From positions 3,658,001 to 3,722,000 of the forward strand of contig NZ_CP130610.1 in the NCBI RefSeq assembly GCF_030544485.1: DNA of 64,000 bases. The letters are read 5' to 3'. The position numbers were made by a program, and so were the translations under genes. The first letter of the stretch is position 1; each line of letters starts with the position of its first letter. Source of the stretch: Halomonas sp. HAL1 (lineage in GTDB: Bacteria > Pseudomonadota > Gammaproteobacteria > Pseudomonadales > Halomonadaceae). Below the pieces are notes generated by a model that was not told the DNA's origin, did no database searches, and saw only the letters and a program-made list of their open reading frames with translations. This document shows, piece by piece, positions 56,054 to 63,830 of the stretch.

Positions 56054-56512
56054 CTATTCATTGTTTTTTATGAAAGCCCTAGCTTCTCCACTTGTAGAGA
56101 GCATATGAAGATTAAGAAGCAAGTAGTCGTTTTCATCTCTCTCAAACCAAATTATAGGTTGCTCCTTGAACTCGAAAATTACTGGCGTCTCGTAGTAGAA
56201 GTTGCTACCAACAACGGCAAGCAGACGATTTCGCATCCAATTGAACTTGCCACGCACTTGTGACCAATTCTCTTTTCCATTTTTCTTAAAATCATGGAGC
56301 TGCACTTTTGTAAATGCACCATTATCTGCCTGAATATGGTGTTCTCTACATAAAGCAATCATCCCGCATGGATCGTGATGATTCTCTATATGCCATGGAG
56401 GATCAAAGTGATGCCATTCAAGATAAGGCAGCCCGCAGTCTGGAACAGGGCAACCAAATCCAACCTCCTCTCTAAGTGTTCTTTTTACATCCACTGGAGG
56501 TTTTCGATTCAT
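56054..56512 (-). CDS. Cassette 3 HNH endonuclease-like protein
   Basis: A 152-residue protein with an HNH fold: GCPVPDCG, LEWHHFDPPW, then CGMIALCREHHIQADNGAF. The paired cysteines, central HH and CxxxCxxHH-like end fit a zinc-stabilised HNH nuclease. ATG 56512 lies 16 bases after the cassette boundary. It ends at TAG 56054-56056, with an in-frame continuation of more than 100 codons to the attC site. Homologues of cassette-borne HNH proteins are common; DNA cleavage is likely but the target is unknown. Confidence 0.8.
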   Translation of the reverse strand: MNRKPPVDVKRTLREEVGFGCPVPDCGLPYLEWHHFDPPWHIENHHDPCGMIALCREHHIQADNGAFTKVQLHDFKKNGKENWSQVRGKFNWMRNRLLAVVGSNFYYETPVIFEFKEQPIIWFERDENDYLLLNLHMLSTSGEARAFIKNNE

Positions 56513-56526
56513 GGTATACCTCTATC

Positions 56527-56798
56527 AGCTAACAGGTATTAGACAGCGAGTCTTATGATTGGATGAGCTCGCCGATATGATTGCCCAAAAATGCAGCCTG
56601 CAAGACGCTTCCAAATCCATAATTTTTTCTAATTATTTACAGGTTGCATATCCAAAACTCGCGTTTCTGCTGCATTTGCCAGCACCTCCGTATTAGGAGG
56701 TTATCTGTGTTGCTATTTTCTCATACACCCTACCAAACCCAGCTTAGCACAGGTCACTTAGGACGAATGGCTATCTCAGCTTTGAGCTTTCAACGCAT
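56527..56798. other. Outer R box and gene-free flank of the array
   Basis: AGCTAAC at 56527-56533 (GTTAGCT on the minus strand) is the outer boundary of cassette 3. A short GCGAG/CTCGC inverted pair follows, but no complementary R'' box is recognisable, so this may be a decayed attC or an attI remnant. The rest to the gabT terminator shows no supported gene. Confidence 0.5.
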
Positions 56799-56849
56799 AA
56801 AAAACCCGCCATCGCCAACAGCTTTCGCTGCCTGACGATAGGCGGGTTT
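56799..56849 (-). terminator. Rho-independent terminator after gabT
   Basis: On the minus strand AAACCCGCC-TATCG and CGATGGCGGGTTT form a stem ending in TTTTTT, 19 bases after the gabT stop. It separates gabDT from the cassette array. Confidence 0.88.
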
Positions 56850-56867
56850 CGTGATACTTAGACGGTC

Positions 56868-58142
56868 TTAGCCAAGCGCTTCCAACGACTCCTCAATAAT
56901 ACTCAACCCTTCTTCCAACACCGCAGAAGAAACCGTCAGCGGTACCAGAATACGGATGCTGTTGCCGTAGAAACCGCAGGAAAGCAGGATCAGGCCTTTC
57001 TCGCGGGCTTTGGCACATAGCGCACCGGTCATCTGAGTATCTGGCTTGCCTTCGCTATCAAGCAATTCGAACGCCGCCATGGCGCCTAGCTGGCGGCCGT
57101 GGGCCACGGCGGGGAAACGCGCTTCCCATACCGCGAAACGCTCCGCTAGCATCTTACCCATCTGCTCGCTGCGGGCCAGGATGTTTTCCTCTTCGATTAC
57201 CTCAATCACCGCCAGCGCCGCCGCGCAGGAAAGCGGGTTGCCGCTGTAAGTGCCGCCTAGGGAGTTGGGGCCGGAGGCGTCCATTACTTTGGCGGTGCCG
57301 ACAACGGCAGAAAGCGGCATGCCGTTGGCCAGGCTCTTGGCGGTGGTGAGAATGTCCGCCTCGATGCCGCTGTGTTCGAGCGCAAACAGCTTGCCGGTGC
57401 GGGCAAAGCCAGACTGCACTTCGTCGGCGATCAGCAGAATGCCGTGCTCATCACACAGAGCGCGCAGCGCTTTCAGGTAGTCCGGTGAGGCGATGTAGAA
57501 ACCGCCTTCACCCTGTACCGGTTCAATCACGATGGCCGCCGTGCGGTGGGGGGCGATATCGGTTTTGAACAGCGTCCGAATGGCATCCAAAGACGCTTCC
57601 TCGCTGATACCGTGCAGCGGGTTGGGGAACGGTGCACGGAAGACGTCGCCCGGCATCGGGCCGAAGTCGTTCTTGTAGGGCAGCACCTTGCCGGTCATCG
57701 CCAGGGTCATCATGGTGCGGCCGTGGAAGGCACCGTCGAACGTAATAATGCCGGTGCGGCCGGTGGCGGCGCGGGCAATCTTCACGGCGTTTTCCAGCGC
57801 TTCGGCACCGGTGTTCACCAGCATCGCCTTGCGCTCAGGGCCGCGCACCGGGCTTAGTTCGCAGAGCTTTTGGCACAGCTGCACGTAGGGCGCGTAGGAG
57901 ATGACCGCTGCGCTGGTGTGCATGACTTTCTTGAGCTGCGCTTCCACAGCCGCGACGATTTTCGGATGGCGGTGGCCCAGGTTCAGCACGCCAATGCCGC
58001 CCGCGAAATCGATCCAGCGGTTGCCATCGGCGTCCCACAGCTCGGCGTTTTCAGCGCGCTCAGCAAACTGAGTAGTCGGCGTGGCGGCACCGTTGGCCAC
58101 GTAGCGGATTTTCAGGTCGTTCAGTTCTTGGTTAGTCATCAT
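56868..58142 (-). CDS. gabT: 4-Aminobutyrate aminotransferase
   Basis: A class III PLP aminotransferase of 424 residues moving the amino group of GABA to 2-oxoglutarate. Characteristic segments are WDADGNRWIDFAGGIGVLNLGHRHP, VNTGAEALENAVKIARA, GAFHGRTMMTLAMTGKV, IEPVQGEGGF, LIADEVQSGFARTGKLFA and the PLP lysine in TTAKSLANGMPLSAVVG. There are two adjacent ATGs; the second (58139) is better spaced from AGAG. It follows gabD by eight bases. 5-Aminovalerate is a possible extra substrate. Confidence 0.93.
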   Translation of the reverse strand: MMTNQELNDLKIRYVANGAATPTTQFAERAENAELWDADGNRWIDFAGGIGVLNLGHRHPKIVAAVEAQLKKVMHTSAAVISYAPYVQLCQKLCELSPVRGPERKAMLVNTGAEALENAVKIARAATGRTGIITFDGAFHGRTMMTLAMTGKVLPYKNDFGPMPGDVFRAPFPNPLHGISEEASLDAIRTLFKTDIAPHRTAAIVIEPVQGEGGFYIASPDYLKALRALCDEHGILLIADEVQSGFARTGKLFALEHSGIEADILTTAKSLANGMPLSAVVGTAKVMDASGPNSLGGTYSGNPLSCAAALAVIEVIEEENILARSEQMGKMLAERFAVWEARFPAVAHGRQLGAMAAFELLDSEGKPDTQMTGALCAKAREKGLILLSCGFYGNSIRILVPLTVSSAVLEEGLSIIEESLEALG

Positions 58143-58150
58143 CGTTCTCT

Positions 58151-59602
58151 TTAAAGGCCGCCAACGCAGACGTATTTCAGTTCAGTAAACTCATCGAGAC
58201 CGTGGTGTGAGCCTTCGCGGCCCAGCCCGGACTCTTTCACACCGCCAAAGGGCGCCAGCTCGGTGGAAATCAGCCCTTCATTCACGCCGACCATGCCGTA
58301 CTCCAACTGCTCCATGGTGTGCCAAATGCGGCGATAATCCGTGGCGTAGAAGTAGGCCGCCAAGCCAAAGGGCGTATCGTTGGCCATCTGGATGGCCTCT
58401 TCGTCCTGCTTGAAGCGGAACACCGGCGCCACGGGGCCGAAGGTCTCTTCGTCAGCCACGGCCATCTCGGTGGTGACGTCGGCCAGCACCGTGGGCGTAT
58501 AGAAGCGCTCACCGGCAGCGTGGAGTTTGCCGCCGCACATAAGACGTGCGCCCTTGCTTTGGGCGTCGTCCACGTGTCGCTGAACCTTGTCTACCGCCGC
58601 TTGGTTGATCAGCGGGCCGATAATGCTGCCTTCCGTTAGGCCATCACCGACTTTTAGCGCGTTCACTCGCTCGGTGAGCTTGCTGACGAACGCATCGTAA
58701 ATGCCGTCCTGCACCAGGAAGCGGTTGGTGCATACGCAGGTTTGCCCGGCGTTACGGAATTTGGAAGCAATGGCGCCATCAACGGCAGCGTCTACATCGG
58801 CGTCGTCAAACACAATAAACGGCGCATTGCCGCCCAGTTCCATGGCAGTCTTCTTCACCGTACTGGCGCACTGGGCTAGCAGGTGTTTACCCACTGGGGT
58901 CGAGCCCGTAAACGAGACTTTGCGCACACGGGAGTCGGTGGTGAGCACTTCACCCACAGCGGCGGGTTTGGAAGCGGTGACCACGTTAATGGTGCCTGCG
59001 GGCAGGCCCGCTTCCAGTGCCAGGTAGGCAGCGGCCAGCGCGGTGAGCGGCGTAGCTTCAGCAGGTTTGATCACCACGGTGCAGCCAGCGGCCAGGGCCG
59101 GGGCGCACTTGCGGGTGATCATCGCCAGCGGGAAGTTCCAGGGGGTGATTGCCGCCACCACGCCGACCGGCTCGCGCAGTACCAGCAGGCGCTTGTCGGC
59201 GCCGTGGCTGGGCAGAGTTTCCCCGGCCATACGCTTGGCTTCTTCGGCGAAGAACTCAATAAACGACGCGCCATAGGTGACTTCGCCTTTGGCTTCTGCC
59301 AGCGGCTTGCCCTGCTCCAGGGTCATCAGGCGGGCCAGGTCGTCGGCGTGCTCATTGATCAGCTCAAACCAGCGACGCAGCAGCGCAGAACGCTGCTTCA
59401 CTGGGGTGGCGCGCCAGGCAGCACCGGCGTTGTAGGCGGCGGCCACGGCGTCACGGGTATCGTCGGCGCCCATATCGGCTACGCGGGCAATGGCCTCACC
59501 GGTAGCGGGGTTATCCACCGCAAAGGTTTGTTGGCCTGTACGCCACTCGCTACCCACCAGGGCGGGAACCGCGTCGTGCAACCACTGTTCGATAAAGCTC
59601 AT
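58151..59602 (-). CDS. gabD: Succinate-semialdehyde dehydrogenase
   Basis: An aldehyde dehydrogenase of 483 residues that oxidises succinate semialdehyde from GabT to succinate. The NAD(P) fold has ITPWNFPLAMITRK and FTGSTPVGKHLL; the general base glutamate is in MELGGNAPFIVFDDAD and the catalytic cysteine in NAGQTCVCTNRFLVQ. AGGAG lies six bases before ATG 59602. It is first of gabDT and divergent from a MocR regulator. Confidence 0.93.
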   Translation of the reverse strand: MSFIEQWLHDAVPALVGSEWRTGQQTFAVDNPATGEAIARVADMGADDTRDAVAAAYNAGAAWRATPVKQRSALLRRWFELINEHADDLARLMTLEQGKPLAEAKGEVTYGASFIEFFAEEAKRMAGETLPSHGADKRLLVLREPVGVVAAITPWNFPLAMITRKCAPALAAGCTVVIKPAEATPLTALAAAYLALEAGLPAGTINVVTASKPAAVGEVLTTDSRVRKVSFTGSTPVGKHLLAQCASTVKKTAMELGGNAPFIVFDDADVDAAVDGAIASKFRNAGQTCVCTNRFLVQDGIYDAFVSKLTERVNALKVGDGLTEGSIIGPLINQAAVDKVQRHVDDAQSKGARLMCGGKLHAAGERFYTPTVLADVTTEMAVADEETFGPVAPVFRFKQDEEAIQMANDTPFGLAAYFYATDYRRIWHTMEQLEYGMVGVNEGLISTELAPFGGVKESGLGREGSHHGLDEFTELKYVCVGGL

Positions 59603-59665
59603 GGTCTTCTCCTAGATTAATAACACTGCGTGCACGCTAGCAGTAATGTGGTTGCAGGCGAACAC

Positions 59666-59695
59666 ACCACTTTTGCGTTCAACCAGACCACTTTT
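59666..59695. promoter_or_regulatory. ACCACTTTT direct repeats between gabD and MocR gene
   Basis: ACCACTTTT occurs at 59666-59674 and again at 59687-59695, exactly 21 bases (two helical turns) apart; each copy is followed by NNGTT. Same-face direct repeats are what a GabR/MocR-type dimer binds. Confidence 0.65.
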
Positions 59696-59741
59696 CTGTT
59701 TTACTGGAAAATTGGTGAACATCGTGACGGTGAGGATAAGG

Positions 59742-61160
59742 ATGGATGGCCAGTCAGCTTTACAACAACTTGTAAAACACTATGCACAGCAACCTGAACG
59801 CTTAAGTAAACAAGTGCGAATAGAGCAAGCGCTGAGACAAGCAGTTACCCAGGAGTGGCCTAACCAGACTCGCCTACCTTCTCACCGGCAACTAGCGTCA
59901 GCGTTAGGCGTTGCTCGGTATACACTGTCACTAGCCGTTGCGACGCTGCTTAAAGAGGGTCTGCTTAAGACTTCTCATGGCAGTGGTACTTGGAGCTGCA
60001 AAGTGTCGGCCCCTGCTGTCTCAAAACCCAGAAGTGCGCAGCTATCAAAACGTGCACAACGAGTGTTGCGTTGGCCGGGTGCGAGTACTGTCCAAAGCGG
60101 GGCCTTCGTGCCTGGTATTCCCGATATCGCCCAGTTTCCAATGCGTAAATGGCGGCAGCTCTACGCCAGCGTAACGGTGCCGCAGAATGCCCTGCTGCTT
60201 TCTTACTCCACCGGTGGCTACGGCCCTTTGAAGCGCGCGATACGCGATTTTTTGGCGCGCTGGCGCAATATCAATTGCGACACTGAGCAGATCATCATCA
60301 CCGACGGCACCCATAACGGCATTGAGCTATGCGCCGTGGCGCTGGCCGATGTGGGTGACACCGTTGCCATGGAGTCGCCCTGCTACTGGGGAGCACGCAA
60401 TGTGTTTACCGCTGCGGGTTTAGAGATTCAGATGCTGGCGTGGCAGCCAGGCCAAGGGCATGCGCTACCGCCTGCCCCTGACCCAGTAAAGCTGGCCTAC
60501 CTCACAGGCTCGCACCACTACCCGCTCAGCGTGCCTACCCGTGCTGCCGACAAGCAACGTTTGTGCGATACCTTAGCGCCTACTTATATTATCGAAGATG
60601 ATTACGAGTTCACTCGCGACGACCACCCCAACTTGCTCTTCGACCCACACTCAGAGCGCCACTTGCTGGTGGGCTCGTTTTCCAAGATGATGTTTCCAGG
60701 TTTGCGGTTAGGCTATTTAGTGGTACCGCACCATTTAGCAGGGCCAATGAACCGTCTGCGCAGTGAACTGTTCCGCGAAGGTCGCATGCTGGATCAGGCC
60801 GTGCTGGCGCAGTTTATTTTCGATGGCGATTTAGATGCCTGGTGCCGACGCATTCAGCGCGACTATTTAGGACGCCAGCAGGTGCTGCATGATCAACTAC
60901 GCTCGCTGCCGCAGGTACGCAGCGTTTCGCCACCCAGTAGCGCCATCAGTCTGTGCGTCGAATTTGAACCGGACGTTAACGACGTAGGGATCGCTCAATC
61001 ACTACTGAAAGAGCATTTGATCGTGCGGCCATTAAGCCCTGTGTGTGCACCAAAAGATCCGCGAGTTGGCTTAGTGATGGGCGTCGGAATGCTGTCAGGG
61101 GAAACGCTGGTGCGTGAAGCGCAGCGCCTGCGTCGCAGCCTGGAAGCGCTATTGCGCTAG
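59742..61160 (+). CDS. GabR-like MocR regulator of gabDT
   Basis: A 472-residue GntR-aminotransferase regulator. The winged helix includes LPSHRQLASALGVARYTLSLAVATLLKEG in two halves; the PLP domain has TDGTHNGIELCAVAL, YIIEDDYEFTRDD and the PLP lysine in GSFSKMMFPGLRLGYL. The frame extends to 59646, but ATG 59742 follows a GAGGATAAGG stretch and avoids coding through the operator repeats. It is divergent from gabDT, as GabR is in other bacteria, so GABA-dependent activation is the likely role. Confidence 0.9.
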   Translation: MDGQSALQQLVKHYAQQPERLSKQVRIEQALRQAVTQEWPNQTRLPSHRQLASALGVARYTLSLAVATLLKEGLLKTSHGSGTWSCKVSAPAVSKPRSAQLSKRAQRVLRWPGASTVQSGAFVPGIPDIAQFPMRKWRQLYASVTVPQNALLLSYSTGGYGPLKRAIRDFLARWRNINCDTEQIIITDGTHNGIELCAVALADVGDTVAMESPCYWGARNVFTAAGLEIQMLAWQPGQGHALPPAPDPVKLAYLTGSHHYPLSVPTRAADKQRLCDTLAPTYIIEDDYEFTRDDHPNLLFDPHSERHLLVGSFSKMMFPGLRLGYLVVPHHLAGPMNRLRSELFREGRMLDQAVLAQFIFDGDLDAWCRRIQRDYLGRQQVLHDQLRSLPQVRSVSPPSSAISLCVEFEPDVNDVGIAQSLLKEHLIVRPLSPVCAPKDPRVGLVMGVGMLSGETLVREAQRLRRSLEALLR

Positions 61161-61273
61161 GCGCTATTGATAGCACATGAGTAATGGCTCATTTGTTATG
61201 CCGGAAGCTCTTCTCAACACCTTACCCACAAGCTTTATAACGCTTATCCACAAACATATTCACAAGGACTTTT

Positions 61274-61966
61274 ATGCGTTCCCCTGTTGATAATTTTATA
61301 GGCTGTTTTACCTTAAGCCCTTCAGTGGCTCTCGCTAGGCTACGTCTATGGGCGTCGCTGGCGTTCGTGTTACTGCTCTCTGGCTGCGCCACTTTTGCCC
61401 CCAACCCGCCCCAGGATCAAAGCAATATCTGCGAGATATTCCGCGAGCAGCCCAGTTGGTACGACTACGCTCAGGAGTCCGAGGAGAAATGGGGGACGCC
61501 CATAGCCACACAAATGTCGTTCATCCAGCAGGAATCCTCGTTTCGCAGCCATATTCGTCCTGATCGAAAATACTACTTAGGCTTTATTCCAGGCCCGCGT
61601 CCTTCCTCTGCTAAAGGCTATGCGCAGGCACAGGACCCTGTATGGGAAGAGTATGAAGATCAAGCAGGCAGCCTCTTCTCTCGGCGTACCCATATGAAAC
61701 ACGCCACGGATTTTATTGGCTGGTATAACCGCCGTTCACAGCAACAGGCGGGGATATCACTCAGTAATCCCGAGCACCTCTATTACGCCTATCACGAAGG
61801 CGCTGGCGGCTACCAGCGTGGCACTTACCGCGGCAAACCCCAGGTATTGAGTGCGGGTAGGCAAGTAGCGGCGCGTACCAACCGCTACCAAGCCCAGCTC
61901 AACGCTTGCGAGGCAGAATTTCAGTGCCGCAAGTTTTATCAGGTCTGGCCGTTTTGCCGTAGTTAA
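61274..61966 (+). CDS. Lytic-transglycosylase-like (SLT) lipoprotein
   Basis: A 230-residue outer-membrane-type lipoprotein. The signal segment ends in the lipobox LLSGC (cysteine near residue 38). The SLT-like domain has the catalytic glutamate in SFIQQESSFRS, then a KGYAQAQDPVWEEYE segment and HLYYAYHEGAGGYQRGTY, characteristic of a transglycosylase subfamily. It would cleave peptidoglycan in the periplasm. ATG 61274 follows AAGGA. The TSUP gene starts 10 bases after its stop. Confidence 0.88.
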   Translation: MRSPVDNFIGCFTLSPSVALARLRLWASLAFVLLLSGCATFAPNPPQDQSNICEIFREQPSWYDYAQESEEKWGTPIATQMSFIQQESSFRSHIRPDRKYYLGFIPGPRPSSAKGYAQAQDPVWEEYEDQAGSLFSRRTHMKHATDFIGWYNRRSQQQAGISLSNPEHLYYAYHEGAGGYQRGTYRGKPQVLSAGRQVAARTNRYQAQLNACEAEFQCRKFYQVWPFCRS

Positions 61967-61976
61967 GGGATAGACG

Positions 61977-62717
61977 ATGTCACTATGGATTGGAGCGGCC
62001 CTGGTTAGCGTGGTGTTTTTCACCTCCATGCTGTCGGGTGTATTTGGTATGGCAGGCGGCTTGGTACTGCTATGGTTTCTACTGCTGATTTTCCCTGCGG
62101 GCACTGCAATGGCGGTGCACGGTGTGATACAGCTAACGGCGAATGGGTCACGCGCATGGCTTTCACGGCATTATATTGTCTGGCGCATCGTCGCGTTTAT
62201 GACGCTGGGAGTACTAAGCGCCGCAGGCCTACTGCTGCTATTCAACTACAGCCCTAATGCCGCCAGCGTCTCGATTTTGATTGGTTTGATGCCCATATTG
62301 GTGTGGATGCCCAAGCGCTGGTTTCATCTGGATGCTAACCGTGCCAGCCACGCCCTGTGCTGTGGTATCGCTTCTGGAGGATTGACCATAGCGGCGGGGG
62401 TTTCCGGGCCGTTGATCGATATCTTCTTTGTACGCTCACGAATGGATCGCCGCCAAGTGGTGGCTACCAAGGCGATGATTCAGGTAGTGGCGCACAGTAT
62501 TAAAATACTCTTCTACCTGGGTGCCGCCATGGCACTTAGCGCTGGCGAATGGGGTATCGTATTGCTAGCCGCACCGTTTGCCATGCTCGGCACTCAAGCG
62601 GGGAACCGCATTTTACACCGTCTCACCGATGCCAACTTCCGCACCTGGACGCGCTGGATCGTGACCGGCATTGGGGTTTTCTACTTTCTGCAGGGGATAT
62701 TTTTGCTAAGCCATTAA
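61977..62717 (+). CDS. TSUP/TauE-SafE-family membrane permease
   Basis: A 246-residue membrane protein with about eight helices and the TSUP repeat pattern: GVFGMAGGLVLLW in the first half and CGIASGGLTIAAGVSGPLIDIFFV in the second. Members export sulfite, sulfoacetate or other anions; the substrate here is unknown. AAGGGA precedes ATG 61977. It shares its direction with the SLT gene and converges on the betaine-binding protein gene. Confidence 0.88.
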   Translation: MSLWIGAALVSVVFFTSMLSGVFGMAGGLVLLWFLLLIFPAGTAMAVHGVIQLTANGSRAWLSRHYIVWRIVAFMTLGVLSAAGLLLLFNYSPNAASVSILIGLMPILVWMPKRWFHLDANRASHALCCGIASGGLTIAAGVSGPLIDIFFVRSRMDRRQVVATKAMIQVVAHSIKILFYLGAAMALSAGEWGIVLLAAPFAMLGTQAGNRILHRLTDANFRTWTRWIVTGIGVFYFLQGIFLLSH

Positions 62718-62750
62718 TTTAAATTATTGGTTTGAATATACGGTTTAATA

Positions 62751-62781
62751 ACAGGCGCTCCGGTCTCACCGAAGCGCTTGT
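62751..62781 (-). terminator. Terminator after the betaine-binding protein gene
   Basis: On the minus strand ACAAGCGCT-CGGT and ACCG-AGCGCCTGT (minor mismatches) form a stem followed by TATT. It lies in the 78-bp gap between convergent genes. Confidence 0.65.
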
Positions 62782-62795
62782 CATCGCGAAAATGA

Positions 62796-63659
62796 CTACT
62801 CACCGGCAGCCAGCCATTCATCGACCTGATCGCGGTTTTCGTCGAGCCAAGTCTGCGCACCGGCTACCGGGTCGCCCTGAGACTCGATCTCGGCCATCAG
62901 CTCGCTCAGGCTATCGTCACTCATATGCCAGGCATTGAGTACCGCGGTGAGCCATGGATCATCCTCGGAGAGCCCCTCGCGTGAGAACCAGTAAATAGTG
63001 TCGCCGTCGCCATAGATATTCTCAGGATCTTCCAGATACTTGAGGTCATAGTTGGCAAATGCCCAGTGCGGGCTCCACAGCGTCACCAAAATCGGCTGCT
63101 CGTTCTGATAGGCGCTATCGAGCGCGGACATCATCGCTGGTTCGGAACTATTCATCTGGCTGATTGGCAGCTCATAGGCCTCGACGGCCTCGTCGGACAA
63201 AGCAGCGATCGCCGAGCCAGAATCGATACCCAGAATCGTTGGGCTGCCCTGGTATTCAAACTCATCAGCACGTTCGACTAATTCAGGAATCGAGTCGATA
63301 TCGACATAGCTCGGCACCACAAGCCCCAATGCAGTCTTGTCATACCACGCATCGTGAACCTCAAGCGTATCCTTGTAGGGTGCCAGATACTCCTTGTCGG
63401 TATTGGGCAGCCAGATCTCCAGGGATAGATCAATATCGTTGCTCGCCATCCCAGCGTAGAGTGCGCTCTTGCCGACATCGGAAAGCTCAATGTCATAACC
63501 TTTATCGTCGAGAACCAGCTTCCAGAGGTTGGCGACGGCAATGTTCTCTGCCCAGTTGTTGGTGCCGATGACCAACGTTTTCTCCTCAGCGTGTACCTGG
63601 GCAGTAGCTGACAAGGTGAAAAGCACCGCCGCCGCGCAGGGATAAAAAGCAATTTTCAT
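62796..63659 (-). CDS. Glycine betaine/choline ABC-transporter substrate-binding protein
   Basis: A 287-residue periplasmic OpuAC-type protein. A signal peptide ends at VHA-EEK (about residue 24). The ligand box has tryptophans in NWAENIAVANLW, EIWLPN, HDAWYDK and SPHWAFANYDLKYL, matching the aromatic cage for quaternary amines. It would capture an osmoprotectant. The ATPase and permease partners are not in the window, so this may be an orphan or accessory binding protein. It lies downstream of an oxygenase gene in the same direction. Confidence 0.93.
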   Translation of the reverse strand: MKIAFYPCAAAVLFTLSATAQVHAEEKTLVIGTNNWAENIAVANLWKLVLDDKGYDIELSDVGKSALYAGMASNDIDLSLEIWLPNTDKEYLAPYKDTLEVHDAWYDKTALGLVVPSYVDIDSIPELVERADEFEYQGSPTILGIDSGSAIAALSDEAVEAYELPISQMNSSEPAMMSALDSAYQNEQPILVTLWSPHWAFANYDLKYLEDPENIYGDGDTIYWFSREGLSEDDPWLTAVLNAWHMSDDSLSELMAEIESQGDPVAGAQTWLDENRDQVDEWLAAGE

Positions 63660-63830
63660 AACGTTTTCCTTTAGTTTATTAATATATTTAATAATTTTAT
63701 GTTATGGATTTTAACTATATCATGGATACCGCGCAGTCAAATGCGTGTCAACATCATGGAAACCCCTGTCATGCTATGTGGGTAAAAAAGACATCGACTC
63801 ACTATTCACCTGCGATCACAAGACACCCGC

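Larger units (their letters stand above)
54128..56533 (-). mobile_element. Integron gene-cassette array lacking an integrase (CALIN-like)
   Basis: Three hairpin-forming attC-like sites and one outer R box divide this 2.4-kb, comparatively AT-rich block into three cassettes read on the minus strand. Each gene begins 13-21 bases after a GTT box and ends with a TAA inside the next R'' box (CACCTAAC, CATATAAC, CAGCTAAC). For cassettes 1 and 3 the left and right ends are exact complements (GTTAGGTGC/GCACCTAAC; GTTAGCTGAT/ATCAGCTAAC), as circular cassette integration predicts. No intI gene lies in the window. The array sits between a photolyase and gabT. Confidence 0.85.

Noticed and set aside
56644..56835. 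A 63-codon plus-strand frame beside the gabT terminator
   Set aside because: It runs into the terminator stem, lacks a ribosome site and has an unstructured composition.
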